Source of the DNA: Prunus persica
Lineage: Eukaryota; Streptophyta; Magnoliopsida; Rosales; Rosaceae
Direction: 5' to 3'
Assembly: GCF_000346465.2 (NCBI RefSeq)
Contig: NC_034016.1
Location: 2,997,391 to 3,061,390 of the forward strand
DNA length: 64,000 nt
Part shown: piece by piece, positions 9,901-21,262 of the stretch
How the letters are laid out: each line of letters opens with the position of its first letter
Position numbering within the stretch: the first letter of the stretch is position 1
Notes under the pieces: generated by a model
What the model was told of the DNA's origin: nothing
Seen by the model: the letters and a program-made list of their open reading frames with translations, nothing else
Databases searched by the model: none
Made by a program: the position numbers and the translations under genes

Positions 9901-12900
9901 ATTTGCCAACAAACTTTTCATTTTCACAGATTTAAACAACTTACAACAAAAACAATATACTTTGTCCACATATTTTGAGTACACTAGCCATTTTCTATCT
10001 TGACCCTCCCCATTTGATAACTTTCTTGTATAATAAGAGTATGTAAAATGCCTAGAGAGCCCATTCACAGGACACTTGAGATTACTTTCTCTTACAGGAC
10101 CCTTTTCTACTAAAATATCCTTTGTTTTGTTATCAATGTTATCCCAAATTATTGGATCATAGATATTCAAAGCATTCTCTCTCATTTTTTCTTGATTATT
10201 TTCATTCTCAATTAGGGCATCAACCTCTTCATTTCCTATCATTTCTTATTCCTGACTAATTGGTTGTTGTGATTCATTAACTAATTCATTAGATGGATCT
10301 TCAATTGAAGAACTAGTTTTAAAAAACTTATCAAGAGTTCTTCTTTGAGTTTGAATCATTTTTTCTATTTTTTTCATTTTATTTATTTTTTGACTTCCAT
10401 ATTCATATTTCCTAATCATTCTTTTACTGTATTAACTCTTAAATCTAGAAAGTGACAGACAACAAATGAACAAAATAAACACACCACACCAAACACAACC
10501 TAAACCTTAAACCAAAAACAACCAGCAAAGCAACCAAACACAACCAGCAAAGGAAAAAAACTAAATTTAAGCAACAAAAAAAAGCAATACAACCTGGTTT
10601 ATGCTTAAGTTGTATAAAAAGCTTCAATCTTGCAAAGCTTTAACTTCAATTGATCTATATTGCACATCTGCAATGATATAAAAAATATGTATAAAGATAT
10701 GTATAAAGAATTTAAATTTGTATAATCGACGACCTCATCCTAAAGAATTCAAATCCTAAAAACATACAATTCAATAAAAAAGAAAATATGTATAAAGATA
10801 ATGGACAGAATTCAAATATAGGGTTATTATTGACGAACCTCATCCTTACTCAGATAATCTTTCAGAGTCTTCTTCTGTACAGAAATCGTGTAGTGTAGAA
10901 GAAAGAAATCTACAAATCTTTCTTTGGATAGATAGATCAATTCAAAGGCAAAGATAAAAGAGGGACGAGAGAAAAACTGGAAATAATATATTGAAGAGCG
11001 CTTTTGGATGCTGAAAAGTTTTTTATGAGAAAAGAGGTAGTGTGTTGGAAATAGGAAAGATCGCTTTGGAAGCGGGAAATAGGAATATGTGTTTATTTTT
11101 ATTTTTATTTTTAAGTTTGGGCTCCTATAATATTTTTAAAAAAATTTGGGGCCCCAAAAATCGGAGGCCCATGGCCGTAGCCCAGGCCCAAGGCCGGCCT
11201 TGCATTTGATGTAACTTCATATCTTGTTATATGTATATCTTATATTTTAGACTTCATTATCGTTTTACATTTCCGAACTTGTAGGTGTGAAAGAAAGCTT
11301 ATTGAAAATATTGTTGAATGGGTGTGGGAGAAAGTGCATCACAGATTCAAATTGTTAGGTTCCACAGAGTTGGTGGGAATGAAGTTCATACGTGAGCAAG
11401 TAGATTTGCTTTTAGCTCATCCTACGGATGATGTTCGCTTTGTAGGGATATGGGGGATGGGCGGAATTGGCAAAACAACCATTGCTAAGCTAGTTTATGA
11501 TCGCATTTCTATCCATTATGAAGTTAACAGCTTTCTTGCTAATGTTAGAGAGGTTTCTCAACGTGGTGATCTTGTTAATCTACAAAGACAACTTCTTTCC
11601 CCAATCTTAAAGGATCAATTTACTCAAGTTTGGGATGAACAGTGGGGAACCTCTGTCATTAAGAATTGCTTGTATAATAAAAAGGTTCTTCTCATTCTTG
11701 ATGATGTGAGTGAATCAAGCCAACTTGAAAAGTTGGCTGGTGAAAAAGATTGGTTTGGTAAGGGGAGTATAATCATTATTACAACTAGAGATAAACGGTT
11801 GCTAGTTAAACATGATATACATATATCATGTAAGGTAGAGGCATTAGGTAATGATGATGCTCTTGTGCTCTTTAGTTTGAACGCCTTCAAAAAAAATGAG
11901 CCTGAGGAAGGTTTCTTGGAATTATCTAAGGGTTTTGTAAGTTATGCCAAAGGCCTTCCACTAGCTCTTAAACTTTTGGGATGCTTAGTGTATAAGAGAG
12001 ATCAAGATGAATGGAGAAGTGAATTGGATAAGCTCCAGAAAATTCCTAAATCAGAAATTATTGATTTGCTCAAAATAAGTTATGATAGACTAGACGAGAT
12101 GAACAAGGATATATTTCTTGATGTTGCATTTTTTCATAAGGGGAAGGACAAGGAGGAAGTAATTGAAATACTAGACAGTTGTGGCCTATGTGGTTGTGTT
12201 GGGATAAATGATCTCGTTCAGAAATCACTCTTAACTATATCACATAGGAATGTTGAAATGCATGATTTGATACAAGAAATGGCATTGGAAATTGTTCGTC
12301 GGGAGTGTTCTGAAGAGCCTGGTAGACGAAGTCGATTGTGCAATTGTGATGATATCTCTCATGTATTCATAAACAATACGGTAAGAATTATGTAGAAAAT
12401 ACCAAGTTTTGAAAGAAATATGATTTATTTTTATCGTGAAATTTGACTTAAATGTGCAATTAATTTTTTCCTTTACTATTCTTAATTATAGGCAACAAAC
12501 AAAATTAAAGGCATTGCCTTAGGAATGGCGAGACTTGAAATGGGAGATTGGAATTGTGAAGCCTTCTCTAAGATGTGTAACCTGAAAATTCTTGAATTTG
12601 ACAATGTGATCATTTCTTCAAGCCCTAGAATTCTTCCTAATTCCTTGAGAAGTATCAAATGGAGTCTGTATCCTTCCAAATTTCTCCCATCAGGTTTTCA
12701 ACCGAATTTCCTTATTGCACTTGAGATGTGTAATAGCAAACTTGTTCGGCTTTGGGATGGAAGAAAGGTAAGAGTAGTGACCATATGCCATTCTAGAAAT
12801 TAGTTATTTTATTTTATTTTAAATATTTTGTTTTAAAAGTTAAAATAAATCTGAGCTAATTATCTATTCTACCATTGTTATGAATTGTACAGGACTTGCC

Positions 12901-14573
12901 TAACTTGAAAAAAATGAAGCTTGTTGGCTCTGAAAACTTGACCACAACCCCAGATTTCAGTGGCGTTCCGAATCTTGAGTTGTTGGATTTTCAATTTTGT
13001 AAGAATTTGGTTGAGATTCACCCGTCAATTGTAGATCTCAAATGTCTTGAATCCTTGAATCTTGGTTTTTGCTCAAAATTGAAAAAGATTCCAGAATTTT
13101 CAGGGCAAATGAAAAATTTGTCATTTCTTCTTTTAAGTGGGACTTCCATTGAGAAATTATCTTCATCAATAGGATGTCTGGTTGACCTTACTATTCTGCT
13201 TCTAGAAGATTGCAAAAATCTCACGGGACTTCCGAGTGAAATTTGTAATTTGAAGTCTCTTACAGAGCTCGAGGTGAGTGGATGCTCAAAAATTGACAAA
13301 CTCCCAGAGAACATGGGGGAGATGGAGTCTCTTACAGAGCTTCAATTGTATGAAACTTCTATAAGACAGCTGCCACGCTCCATTGTTGGTTTGAAAAAAC
13401 TGATGAGTCTATCTTTGGGTGGAAGAAGTGGATCACAGCCTAATAAATCAAGGTTTTGGTGGGGCCTCCCGCTCTTAAATGGAAGAAAGGCTTTTGTGTT
13501 GGCTTCGCTTGATGGTTTATTCTCTTTGAAGTATTTGGATCTGAGTAATTGTGGTGTTTGTGAAGGGGATCTTCCTAGTGATATTGGTTGCTTGTCCTCT
13601 TTAAAAGAATTAAGGCTTAGTGGAAACAATTTTGTTAGCCTTCCTGCAAGCGTTGGATGTCTTTCTAAGCTTACGTTATTTTGGGTGAATGGGTGCCAAA
13701 GTCTTGAACAATTGCCAGATCTTTCTAAGCTTATCTCATTGGTGGATATAAATATAGCCAATTGCACTTCCCTAAAAATGTTACCACATCTTTCGTCAAA
13801 TTTCTCATTAGTGGATATACACTACGAAATACATTTTTGTCGTTTTAAATGTGCCAATTGCTTTGTATTGGTTGACAATGAAGGCTGCGATAGTATAATA
13901 CTGAAAATGCTACAGCGATACCTTCAGCTTCAGCTTCAGCTTCAGACTCGGGTTCTCTCTCTGTCTGTCTGTTTGTCTGTCTTTTAATGTTTGCTGTAAT
14001 AATAATTACAACTTACTAACCTCGTATATATCTATGTATATGGTACAGGTATTCCCTCGTATATATCTTGACAGATTCGAAATTTTAACTCCTGGAAGGA
14101 AAATTCCAGAGTGGTTCAGTAATCAAAGTTTGGGAGATTCCCTAACTGTGGAGCTACCTACCACGTGGATGGGAATTGCTTTATGTGTTGTGTTTGAAGT
14201 TCCGGCTGATCTTTCTGAATTTCTTTGTTTTCGAATTACCTCTTTCTCACAAGAAAAGTCGACACATAGATTTTCAAGATCTTTTAAAATAGGCGATGTT
14301 GTGTCAGATCACCTTTGGGTAATTTTTTTATCTCATAAACAATTTGAGAAGATATACGGTCAGATAAAGGTTTTGTTCACAACTGATTATTCTCAAGACA
14401 TAATGTGGGGAGACAAAAAATCTTGTGTGAAGAGGTGTGGGTTTTGTTTGGTGCACGAGCAAGATGTGGAACAACTCAACCAAATCATGATGAACAAATC
14501 CATCATCAAGAGCACTACTATTTATCCTACCAATTCAGCTGATGCACAAGGTCAACATTGCCACGATGACTAG
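6978..14573 (+). CDS. TNL1: TIR-NB-ARC-LRR-C-JID immune receptor, C-terminally truncated
   Basis: Five exons: 6978-7486, 11285-12380, 12492-12767, 12893-13951 and 14049-14573. All introns are GT-AG and phases match, giving 1154 residues. The start is the ATG at 6978; the upstream in-frame GTG at 6951 is not a plausible plant start. The TIR domain (about residues 24-160) has [13 protein letters not shown] and the WCLDEL motif whose Glu (about 98) is the NADase residue in active TIRs. The NB-ARC has P-loop GMGGIGKTT (227-235), kinase-2 [24 protein letters not shown] and the MHD motif VEMHDLIQ. LRRs fill exon 4, which ends in an expanded CTTCAG run. Exon 5 is a C-JID domain ([14 protein letters not shown]). 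A TAG at 14571 replaces the GAG of TNL3 and removes about 50 residues, including a basic tail. Intron 1 holds a 3.7-kb hAT element. Plant TNLs sense pathogen effectors and signal through TIR NADase activity. TNL1 may still be functional. Confidence 0.85.
7513..11202 (-). mobile_element. hAT DNA transposon (3690 bp) in TNL1 intron 1
   Basis: Flanked by perfect 8-bp direct repeats CATTTGAT (7505-7512, 11203-11210). Terminal inverted repeats are short and imperfect: CAGTGCCGGCC on the left, and CAAGGCCGGCC as the reverse complement of the right end. TNL2 and TNL3 lack it at this place. It starts 26 bp after the exon 1 donor. It encodes a hAT transposase on the minus strand that carries three lesions. 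A 110-bp imperfect tandem repeat lies at about 7640-7780. Confidence 0.92.
7920..10419 (-). pseudogene. hAT transposase (TTF-type zinc finger / DUF4371 class), three lesions
   Basis: Reading from about 10419 leftward: an N-terminal segment with LDKFFK, then a TTF-type zinc-finger region (CFCCKLFKS, spaced His residues), a DUF4371-like core, and a C-terminal hAT dimerisation region ([20 protein letters not shown]). Three breaks are visible: an in-frame TAA at 10248-10246; a TAG at about 8955-8953, where the context expects Trp; and a +1 frameshift in an A/T homopolymer at about 8761-8769. Everything else stays open, so decay is recent. The protein normally excises and integrates hAT elements; this copy is unlikely to work. 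Open pieces: 10242-8953 (429 aa) and 8756-7920 (278 aa). Confidence 0.85.
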
Positions 14574-17280
14574 GAGGCTAGTCCCAGTGGAAGTGGTAGC
14601 TCTCACCAAAAATCTCTCTTCCGCAATACCTATGCTCTTTCCGAAGAGGCAGACCAAGATGAATTAAATGATGTTGTTGACGAAGCTCGGCCCAGAAAAA
14701 GAAAGAGGCATCACAGCTGCTGTATTTCAATGTGAGTTGCTGCTCTTGCTGATTCTAGTTTTCATTTTTTTTTTTTTTTTGGATTTGATGTACTATTGTT
14801 TGTTCCGCTAATTTTGCTTCATTCTTTTGGCCTTATATTGCTCTAAGTTTTGTTTTTCCCCTATTGCTCCTTTATTTGGTTCTCCCACTGTTTTTTTTAT
14901 TTGGCTCTATTCCTTGTTTTGTTTTAGGAGCATTTCTGAATTTCTCTCAACTTGTAAAGATTTTCTCCCCTCTTTTTAACAACTGCACTTTTTATGAAAA
15001 TATTCAACTACAGCAGGGGGTGCATAGGACTTTTGATTTCCAACTTAGGTCTTGCCCCCTCTTATTTTTCGATATTGTTGAAAAGTTTAATAAAAACTGT
15101 TATTCTTAAAAAAGGAGCTAAAATTTTGCTACCTTCGTTAAAAACTCCTCCTCCTCAAATATCTGCACCTCAATACTTTAAGGGCCAATAACACTGCTCT
15201 CACAATGGATATTATTAGTAAGTCACCACCATCTGTCTCCCTGCATTTTCTTTTCTAGCCATACATTTATCATTAGATTCATATCTTCGATGATAATTCC
15301 TCTGCTCTCTCTCTCTCTCTCTGTGTCTCTCTCTCTCTCTCTCATGTACATTTGTCATCTTGGTTGGTAACATGAGCTTTATGCATCTGAGAAAGAACAT
15401 TTCTTTGTTAACTACTGCAGAGCACTAATTAATCAGGTTAATTAACTCATGTTGCTGCATATTATATAGCACTTGAGCAAAGTATCTGTTAACATACTGC
15501 AAATCATTAAGTAGTTACTTTCAGCAATCAAGTATATGTCTTCCATGATCTCATCTATCTTAAGATAGAGTGAATGGTTGTTTGTTTTGTTTGTTTCAAT
15601 GATATCTCTTCCAACACGTTTCAATGATATTAAGTAGGAAACGAGAACAATTTATCTTGCTACTTTTTTTTCCATTGCAAAAGTATGTATATTCAAGATT
15701 TATGATGCAAATAAACAGGACACACTGTAACTTTTTTTTGTTTGTTTCTGCATTCAAGTACATAATTACAAGACTACTGCTATTGAAGCCAGCCATTTGT
15801 GTCCTGTAGTCAACTGAAATTTGGGTTCCTAATGCCATGGCCGATACTGGGCACACTGCTAATGTGCAACTCAAAATGATCGAAAGTATTTGCATGCTTA
15901 TTGGCCAGGTTCGCATGAAATTTTCACCTCAAAATCTACAGGTTCATTAGACCTGCCTGGTTCTTATTGACACAACTTATGTGACTATTTAAACTGCTAT
16001 ATTCTGTTGTGTGTAGGATGAAATAAGCCAACAAGAATTCTCAATCAGATGCGTAAACATTGGCATTGATCTGATCTAAAACCGATCAATTGCTTTGTCG
16101 GAACTCCTCCCTTGTCTGTTTCATTGATCATATCTTTGATAGTTTGTGCAATCTATTATTCAATTATGTAGTCTTCTCTTATTTAGCATCTCAGTTTCAA
16201 ATTATGCAACAGAATGGAATTCATGAGAGGTTCATTAACATCACAATAAGTTGAGTAGAATTTGGCAGTGCTAGTTGTATCTTGAATAAAATTATAGTGA
16301 CTTTTTCATTGTAAAGTATTTGGAAAATTGGAGTTAAGAAGTACCACATGATTCATGAATTCAATCTAGTCATAAGAATGTACTCAAATTTTCACAACAG
16401 TGGAAGAGGATGACATTTTCACGCTAGGGAAACATTTTGGAGCTATCATTTTCTTTTGAGTTGTTATTAGGAGAAATTTTGGAGCTATAAGAAGACTGAC
16501 ATTACTACATATGCTATAGAGTATCAAAATCACAAAACATTAAGATGTATTGTAAGCTATAGAATAATAGAGATATTGTTCAAAAGCTATAGGTATCCCA
16601 AATGAAAAGGGAAAGAAGTGTAGAAAAGCCACGCTAAAAACTCAGCAAGCAACAAACACAGCCCTATTAAGCACAGCTAAAGCCCAGTCTCTAGCTAATC
16701 AGGCAGACATGCAAAAGCACCAGTGCCAAAGCAAACTAACAATCACAAATTATCGTTGTCTAGCTCTAAACAGGTAAGCATATTTTTTCAATAATTAATA
16801 ATCCAATGGAAAATTGAAATTAAAATATAAAGAAAACATAAATTTAATCATCCAATTAGGGGTCTCATTCAATACAATAACCAACTTCCAGTAAGCAAAT
16901 GAATGGTCGATCCTTTTGACATCAGCAAAGAAAACCTACACTAGCTAGCAAGCAAACCAACCATCACTTCGACAAGAAACTATCCATTAATTTGTCTGAT
17001 ATATCATTGGTTGGGAATTACGTTTAATCATTTTAATTCCCACAAATTCTATTATAAATAATATATGCATCATCAGTTAATGAGTTGAGTCTCATCCACT
17101 TCTCCTGCCGTTAAATAATCACATGATCATAGTCATTATGAGTTATCCTCAGCAGCCTCTTCACCACCCAATGCACGTAACGTTTTTTATTTTTCATTTT
17201 ATGACACAATCACCTCACCATCTATATAAAAACCTTCATTCGTATCAATCTCTTACTCATCCACAATAATCAAAATCAAA
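14574..17280 (+). other. TNL1 3' region and TNL1-EC1a intergenic DNA
   Basis: Starts with the former coding tail of TNL1: the frame after the TAG stays open to about 14733 and encodes an RPRKRKRHH stretch. The rest is non-coding, with a CT microsatellite at 15301-15342. The whole stretch has an inverted copy at 43471-46036. A 99-bp exon-like block at about 15810-15908 is described under findings. A TATA-like TCTATATAAAA at 17221-17231 lies about 50 bp before the EC1a start. Confidence 0.55.
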
Positions 17281-17739
17281 ATGGCAGCTTACACAACTTT
17301 CAAGCTCTTTCTTCTCACAGCTGTTCTAACCTTGACTATGCCATTCTTAGCCACAAGTGCTCGACCTTTGAATCCTAACCTAATTCGGTCGAACCCGAAC
17401 CTCGCAGCCAGGTTGAATTTGGGTGAAGAATCTTCCAACTGTTGGGACTCTTTGTTTCAACTCCAGGCATGTTCTGGTGAGGTTGTCATGTTTTTTCTAA
17501 ATGGTGAGACTTACTTGGGTCACAGCTGCTGTGAAGCCATTCGGACCATTGAGCATCAGTGTTGGCCTGCCTTACTTGGCACGCTAGGGTTTACCGCGGA
17601 AGAGACTGATGTACTCAAGGGTTACTGTGATGAAGCCGATCATGTCAAATCCCCGCCGGCAAATCCACCATCACCACCTTCAATTCATGATCCTATAAAT
17701 GTAAAAGTTGTTCCTAATTTGGAGAAGTTGGTCCCTTGA
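17281..17739 (+). CDS. EC1: EC1-like egg-cell secreted protein, copy a
   Basis: A single-exon gene of 152 residues. It has a hydrophobic signal peptide (about residues 1-27, ending ATSA), then the prolamin-like domain of the EC1 family with six cysteines at 54, 64, 83, 84, 94 and 116. The family signature around GETYLGHSCCEAIR is clear. The C-terminal tail is rich in Pro and Ser. In Arabidopsis, EC1 peptides are stored in egg-cell vesicles, secreted when sperm arrive, and relocate the fusogen HAP2/GCS1 to the sperm surface. The length fits the family. A TATA-like box lies about 50 bp upstream. Copy b (43470-43012, minus) differs at only two residues, V15L and P29L. Confidence 0.92.
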   Translation: MAAYTTFKLFLLTAVLTLTMPFLATSARPLNPNLIRSNPNLAARLNLGEESSNCWDSLFQLQACSGEVVMFFLNGETYLGHSCCEAIRTIEHQCWPALLGTLGFTAEETDVLKGYCDEADHVKSPPANPPSPPSIHDPINVKVVPNLEKLVP

Positions 17740-18599
17740 AGAATTTGAGATCTTCAATCAATAAGAATAACGCATGGGGTCTCTAGCCATGCTAGTTACT
17801 TAATTAGTAGGGTCTATTTTGTTCATCTTAATTATGTTAATGGCTTAATTGGTCTTATACCTTTATGAGTGTATTAAGACTAAATGATTAGAATAATCAG
17901 TTTCTATCGAATTCTATATGGCCTATCATGAATGCATAGTTTTTGTTTTTCAAGTTTACCCTTATTGAATGTAATTTTTTTTCCCAATAAGAAACAAGGG
18001 TAATGTCATCGCCTTCTTCCATAATTTAAAAACAATTATTTAAAAATTGAAAAAAAAAAACTAAGTCTTTCTCCCTTCCTCTTCCTCTTCCGCGTCAAGC
18101 CCCCACCCCACCACCCCAAAACCCATGTAGAAAAAATAAAACAGAGACACCCATATCATGCAGCCAAGGCTGCCATGCCATATAATGAAGAAAAAAACAA
18201 ACCCAAATCCTAAATTTCATATCATAAAAACAAACTGCACCAAATAAATTAACTGCTATTGGGTGAGTGTGGCACAGCAAAAGGACTATTTTTTTCAACC
18301 AAATTCCAAAGATTATTCGGAAGAGAAAAATTGGGTTCAATTGTAAAAATATTTTCTGATACATTCCTTCGATATATAGTGGAATTTATTTCAGTAGTAA
18401 TAGAAATAAAAATGGGGCCGCGCCGCGCCTCCACCAAGAATGGGGTGGGTTTGGGCTGAGACAGTTGGAGAAGGGAAGAGGCTGAGACAAGTTGGATCAG
18501 GGAAGAAGGCCTGGGTTTGTTGGTGGGGTTAGTTGCGTGTGGGTTGCGGTGGGTGTGTGGCTAGGGTGTGGTCGAGTGGGGTGGTTTGGTGGGTGTGGG
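17740..18599 (+). other. EC1a 3' region and non-coding DNA
   Basis: 17740-17875 is the EC1 3' region and matches 43011-42876 in inverse orientation. From 17876 the homology switches to 53613 onward; this is the inversion junction. Small open frames at 18249-18459 exist in both copies but show no protein-like features. Confidence 0.6.
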
Positions 18600-19506
18600 T
18601 ACTGGCGGACTCAAGAATTGCTTAACAGAGGTGTAATTTTGATAGGCTAAAAACTTTATAATAATAAAAATTATTGACAACTAAATATCATTATAATTGA
18701 AACAATAAGGGTCTTAGGTTATGATTATGACTAATTGACTATAATATATCAATTAATATAGAAATCAATATCAAATCATCAATTAATCTAACGAAAATCA
18801 GTATCAAATTCTTAATGAAATAATCAAATCATAATTGATTGTACCTCGACTGCACAACCTCTTCATCCTCGAATTTGCTACTAATCATATGAATACAACA
18901 GAGAGAGCCAAATTAGAAAAAAAAAAATATTGAAAACAAAAACAAATTTCGCCTTTGCTCAAGAAGAAGAAAAAAAAAAGAAGCATCAAACTTACTTTGG
19001 AGTTGTGCAATTGGTGTTTGTTCCTTAAAAAAAACGGTTGCTCAAAATTGTTGTTAATCCTTTATCCTCCCAATCCCACATAAATAAGGAGTTGTGCAAT
19101 GTAAGAGTTTTCTTTTCCTTTTTCTTTTTTTTAAATCCTTGTTTAAAAAGAAGAACAACAAAAGCTTGTTAAAGCCTTTTTTTGAATAGCCTTTTATCAT
19201 GTTTTAAGTAGCACATATCAGAGCTTGTTAAAGCCCACGTTCAGTGCAAGTCCAGTTTCTGATTTATTTTTATTTATTTATTTATTTTTAACTTTGGTCC
19301 AAAACTACGTCGTTTTGACTAAGATTTTTATTTTATTATATTTTTTTATATATAAAAAAACCTTGGTTTTGGTTGAGGCAATTCATCGAACAGGTTGAGT
19401 GCACCACCCAACCTCACCGAAGGGGTAAGATGTAGCGCCTATAGAGGCTTTTTGGGCAAGGGGAGGTGCAGCTGCACCTCCTTGCGCCTTAATAGATCCG
19501 ACACTA
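18600..19506. mobile_element. Non-autonomous hAT-like element (907 bp), copy 1
   Basis: Ends TACTGGCGGACTC and, as reverse complement of the right end, TAGTGTCGGATCT. It is flanked by the 8-bp repeat GGTGTGGG (18592-18599, 19507-19514). No transposase. The right end (GGTGCA...TGCACCTCCTTGCGCC) resembles the right end of the 498-bp element in TNL2 intron 1, so both belong to one related group. The sister copy at 54340-55272 shows that insertion predates the duplication. Confidence 0.7.
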
Positions 19507-19514
19507 GGTGTGGG

Positions 19515-20012
19515 GTAGGGGGGTGGGAAGAGGGCCGTTGATGATTAAAGTGGGAGGAACTTGACAGGGAAGGAGGAAGACAGAGAGACTTAATTTATTA
19601 TGTGTAATTAATTAATTAAATATATTTTTGTTTTATTAATACATTTAATAAGGGTAAACTTTAAAAACAAAAGTTAGATTGTCTTGAGGGCGGGTCTCCG
19701 TCGGGTATAGGGAGGGGATGGTATTGGCGTCCTCATCCCCGAACCCGACCCGAACATATATATATATGTTTATATTTAAATAAATAAATACATAATTATA
19801 ATATTTATGTTTAACCCTAAGTTAACATCCCTCTCCTAATTCTTCCAAATCTTCTCTGGAATTTTCATATTGATGTGATTTTGAATAGTTGAGTTGAGCT
19901 TTATAGTTAATTTAGATGTGTTGAATGATAATTTAATATGAAACTTAATGTTAAAATGTATGATAAATATTTTTTATGCAAAAAAAAAAGGGGATTCGGG
20001 GTGGGTATAAGG
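19515..20012. other. Non-coding repeat-rich DNA
   Basis: AT-rich with a G-rich block at about 19685-19760 that resembles the G-rich repeat to its right. No gene. Duplicated at 55281-55774. Confidence 0.4.
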
Positions 20013-20405
20013 GATAGTCCCCCAACGAGGACGGGGACAGGGATTTCCCGAAACCTATTAACGAGGATGGGTTCGAGGATGGGGGCGGGGATGGAGAGTG
20101 GGAACGGAGATGGTATTGTCATACCTGGCCCCTACCTAACCCGTTGCCATCCCTAGTCTAAACTGCAGGGCATGAGGATTTCTTATACACACAATTATGA
20201 TGTTGTGGGTATGGGAGATAGTCCCCCAACGGGGACGAGGATTTCCCGAAACCTATTAACGAGGATGGGTTCGGGGATGGGGGTGGGGATAGAGAGCGGG
20301 AACGAAGATGGTATTGTCATACTTGGCCCCTACCCAACCCGTTGCCATCCTTAGTCTAAACTGCAGGGCATGAGGATTTCTTATACACACAATTATGATG
20401 CCGTG
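20013..20405. repeat. Tandem duplication of a 204-bp G-rich unit, copy 1
   Basis: The motif GTCCCCCAACG recurs at 20017 and 20221, and the following 180 bp match closely. Each unit contains CCGTTGCCATCCCTA, which looks like a hAT MITE terminus (TAGGGATGGCAACGG on the other strand). The same tandem pair exists at about 55775-56170, so the tandem event is older than the large duplication. Confidence 0.75.
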
Positions 20406-20496
20406 GAGATTTGAACCTAAGACCTCTGGTCTGCAAGTCAAGGCCCTTTTCCACTGTACTAGAACCCATTGGCAGAATGCAACCTAATAGTTTCAT
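20357..20496 (-). repeat. tRNA-derived SINE-like repeat, copy 1
   Basis: On the minus strand there is an A-box-like TAGTACAGTGG and, about 40 bp on, a B-box-like GGTTCAAATCT, the internal RNA polymerase III promoter pattern of tRNA-derived SINEs. A second member lies at 21128-21262 and two more in the sister block. It is not a functional tRNA: the acceptor stem and cloverleaf do not close. Confidence 0.4.
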
Positions 20497-21125
20497 TGAT
20501 GTAGGACGAAATATGAGTCAGTTATGGTGTGAAAATTTAATTAAAATAAAGTGGCTCAAGGTTGGAAGGAAATCATGCAAGAGAGGAAATTTCCAATTAA
20601 ATGTCAATTATTGTGCTAGGAAAAGAAGAAAGGCGTTGGGATTTTCTAATTGATTGAGGAAGTTTGAAGCAATTATGATTCTGTCAAGATTTGTATTTAA
20701 TTTAATGTTTAATTTTATATTTTGAAGAATAAATTATCTATTAGGATATTATTTTCCTAATATGATTTTTATTATTTTCCAGTTAGCTAAGTTTAGGAAT
20801 ATTCTAGAACCTAGAGTTTCCTATGGTTTTAAGGTTTCTTTGTTTTCTATTTAAACTAACTCATGGCGTTGTATTTGAAGTTTGTTCATCTTATTTTCAA
20901 TCAATATATTTGAGGTTTACTCAATTTTTATGGTGGATTAATTCCAGTTTGTTGGTGGATTCCGACATTATTACTTGTAAGGTTATCATTCGATCTCCTT
21001 ATCCCTTATATCTCGTTGCGTTAGTTGGTATCAGAGCAGGTTTTTCCTGACTCGAGATGCCTCCAATGGCTCGTCCAAATGAAGAAGATATCACCCATGG
21101 AGACGGGAAACCAATCACTCTTAGA
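20497..21125 (+). mobile_element. LTR retrotransposon remnant: LTR plus primer-binding site, copy 1
   Basis: The sequence starts TGATGTAGGACG. At 21026-21037 there is TGGTATCAGAGC, a Met-tRNA primer-binding site, followed by an ATG frame starting MPPMARPNEEDI that looks like the start of a gag leader but is lost after about 60 bp. It lies between two SINE-like copies. Sister copy at 56259-56888. Confidence 0.55.
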
Positions 21126-21127
21126 TA

Positions 21128-21262
21128 ACTGCAAGGCATGAGGATTTCTCACACACATACAACTATGATGCTATGAGAATTTGAACTTGAGACCTCTAAT
21201 CCGCAAGTCAAGGTCCTTTTCTACTGGGCTAGACCCCGTTGGCAGAACGCAACCTAATAGTT
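21128..21262 (-). repeat. tRNA-derived SINE-like repeat, copy 2
   Basis: Minus strand A-box-like TAGCCCAGTAG and B-box-like AGTTCAAATTC. About 85% similar by eye to 20357-20496, including the flanking AACCTAATAGTTTCAT. Confidence 0.4.

Noticed and set aside
18249..18459. Overlapping small open frames, also present at 53989-54199
   Set aside because: They recur only because the DNA is duplicated. No start context, signal peptide or family feature, and both strands are open in the same place.
20400..20480. Possible tRNA gene
   Set aside because: A- and B-box-like motifs are present but no closed acceptor stem or anticodon arm can be drawn, and it is repeated in the block. SINE-like is the better reading.
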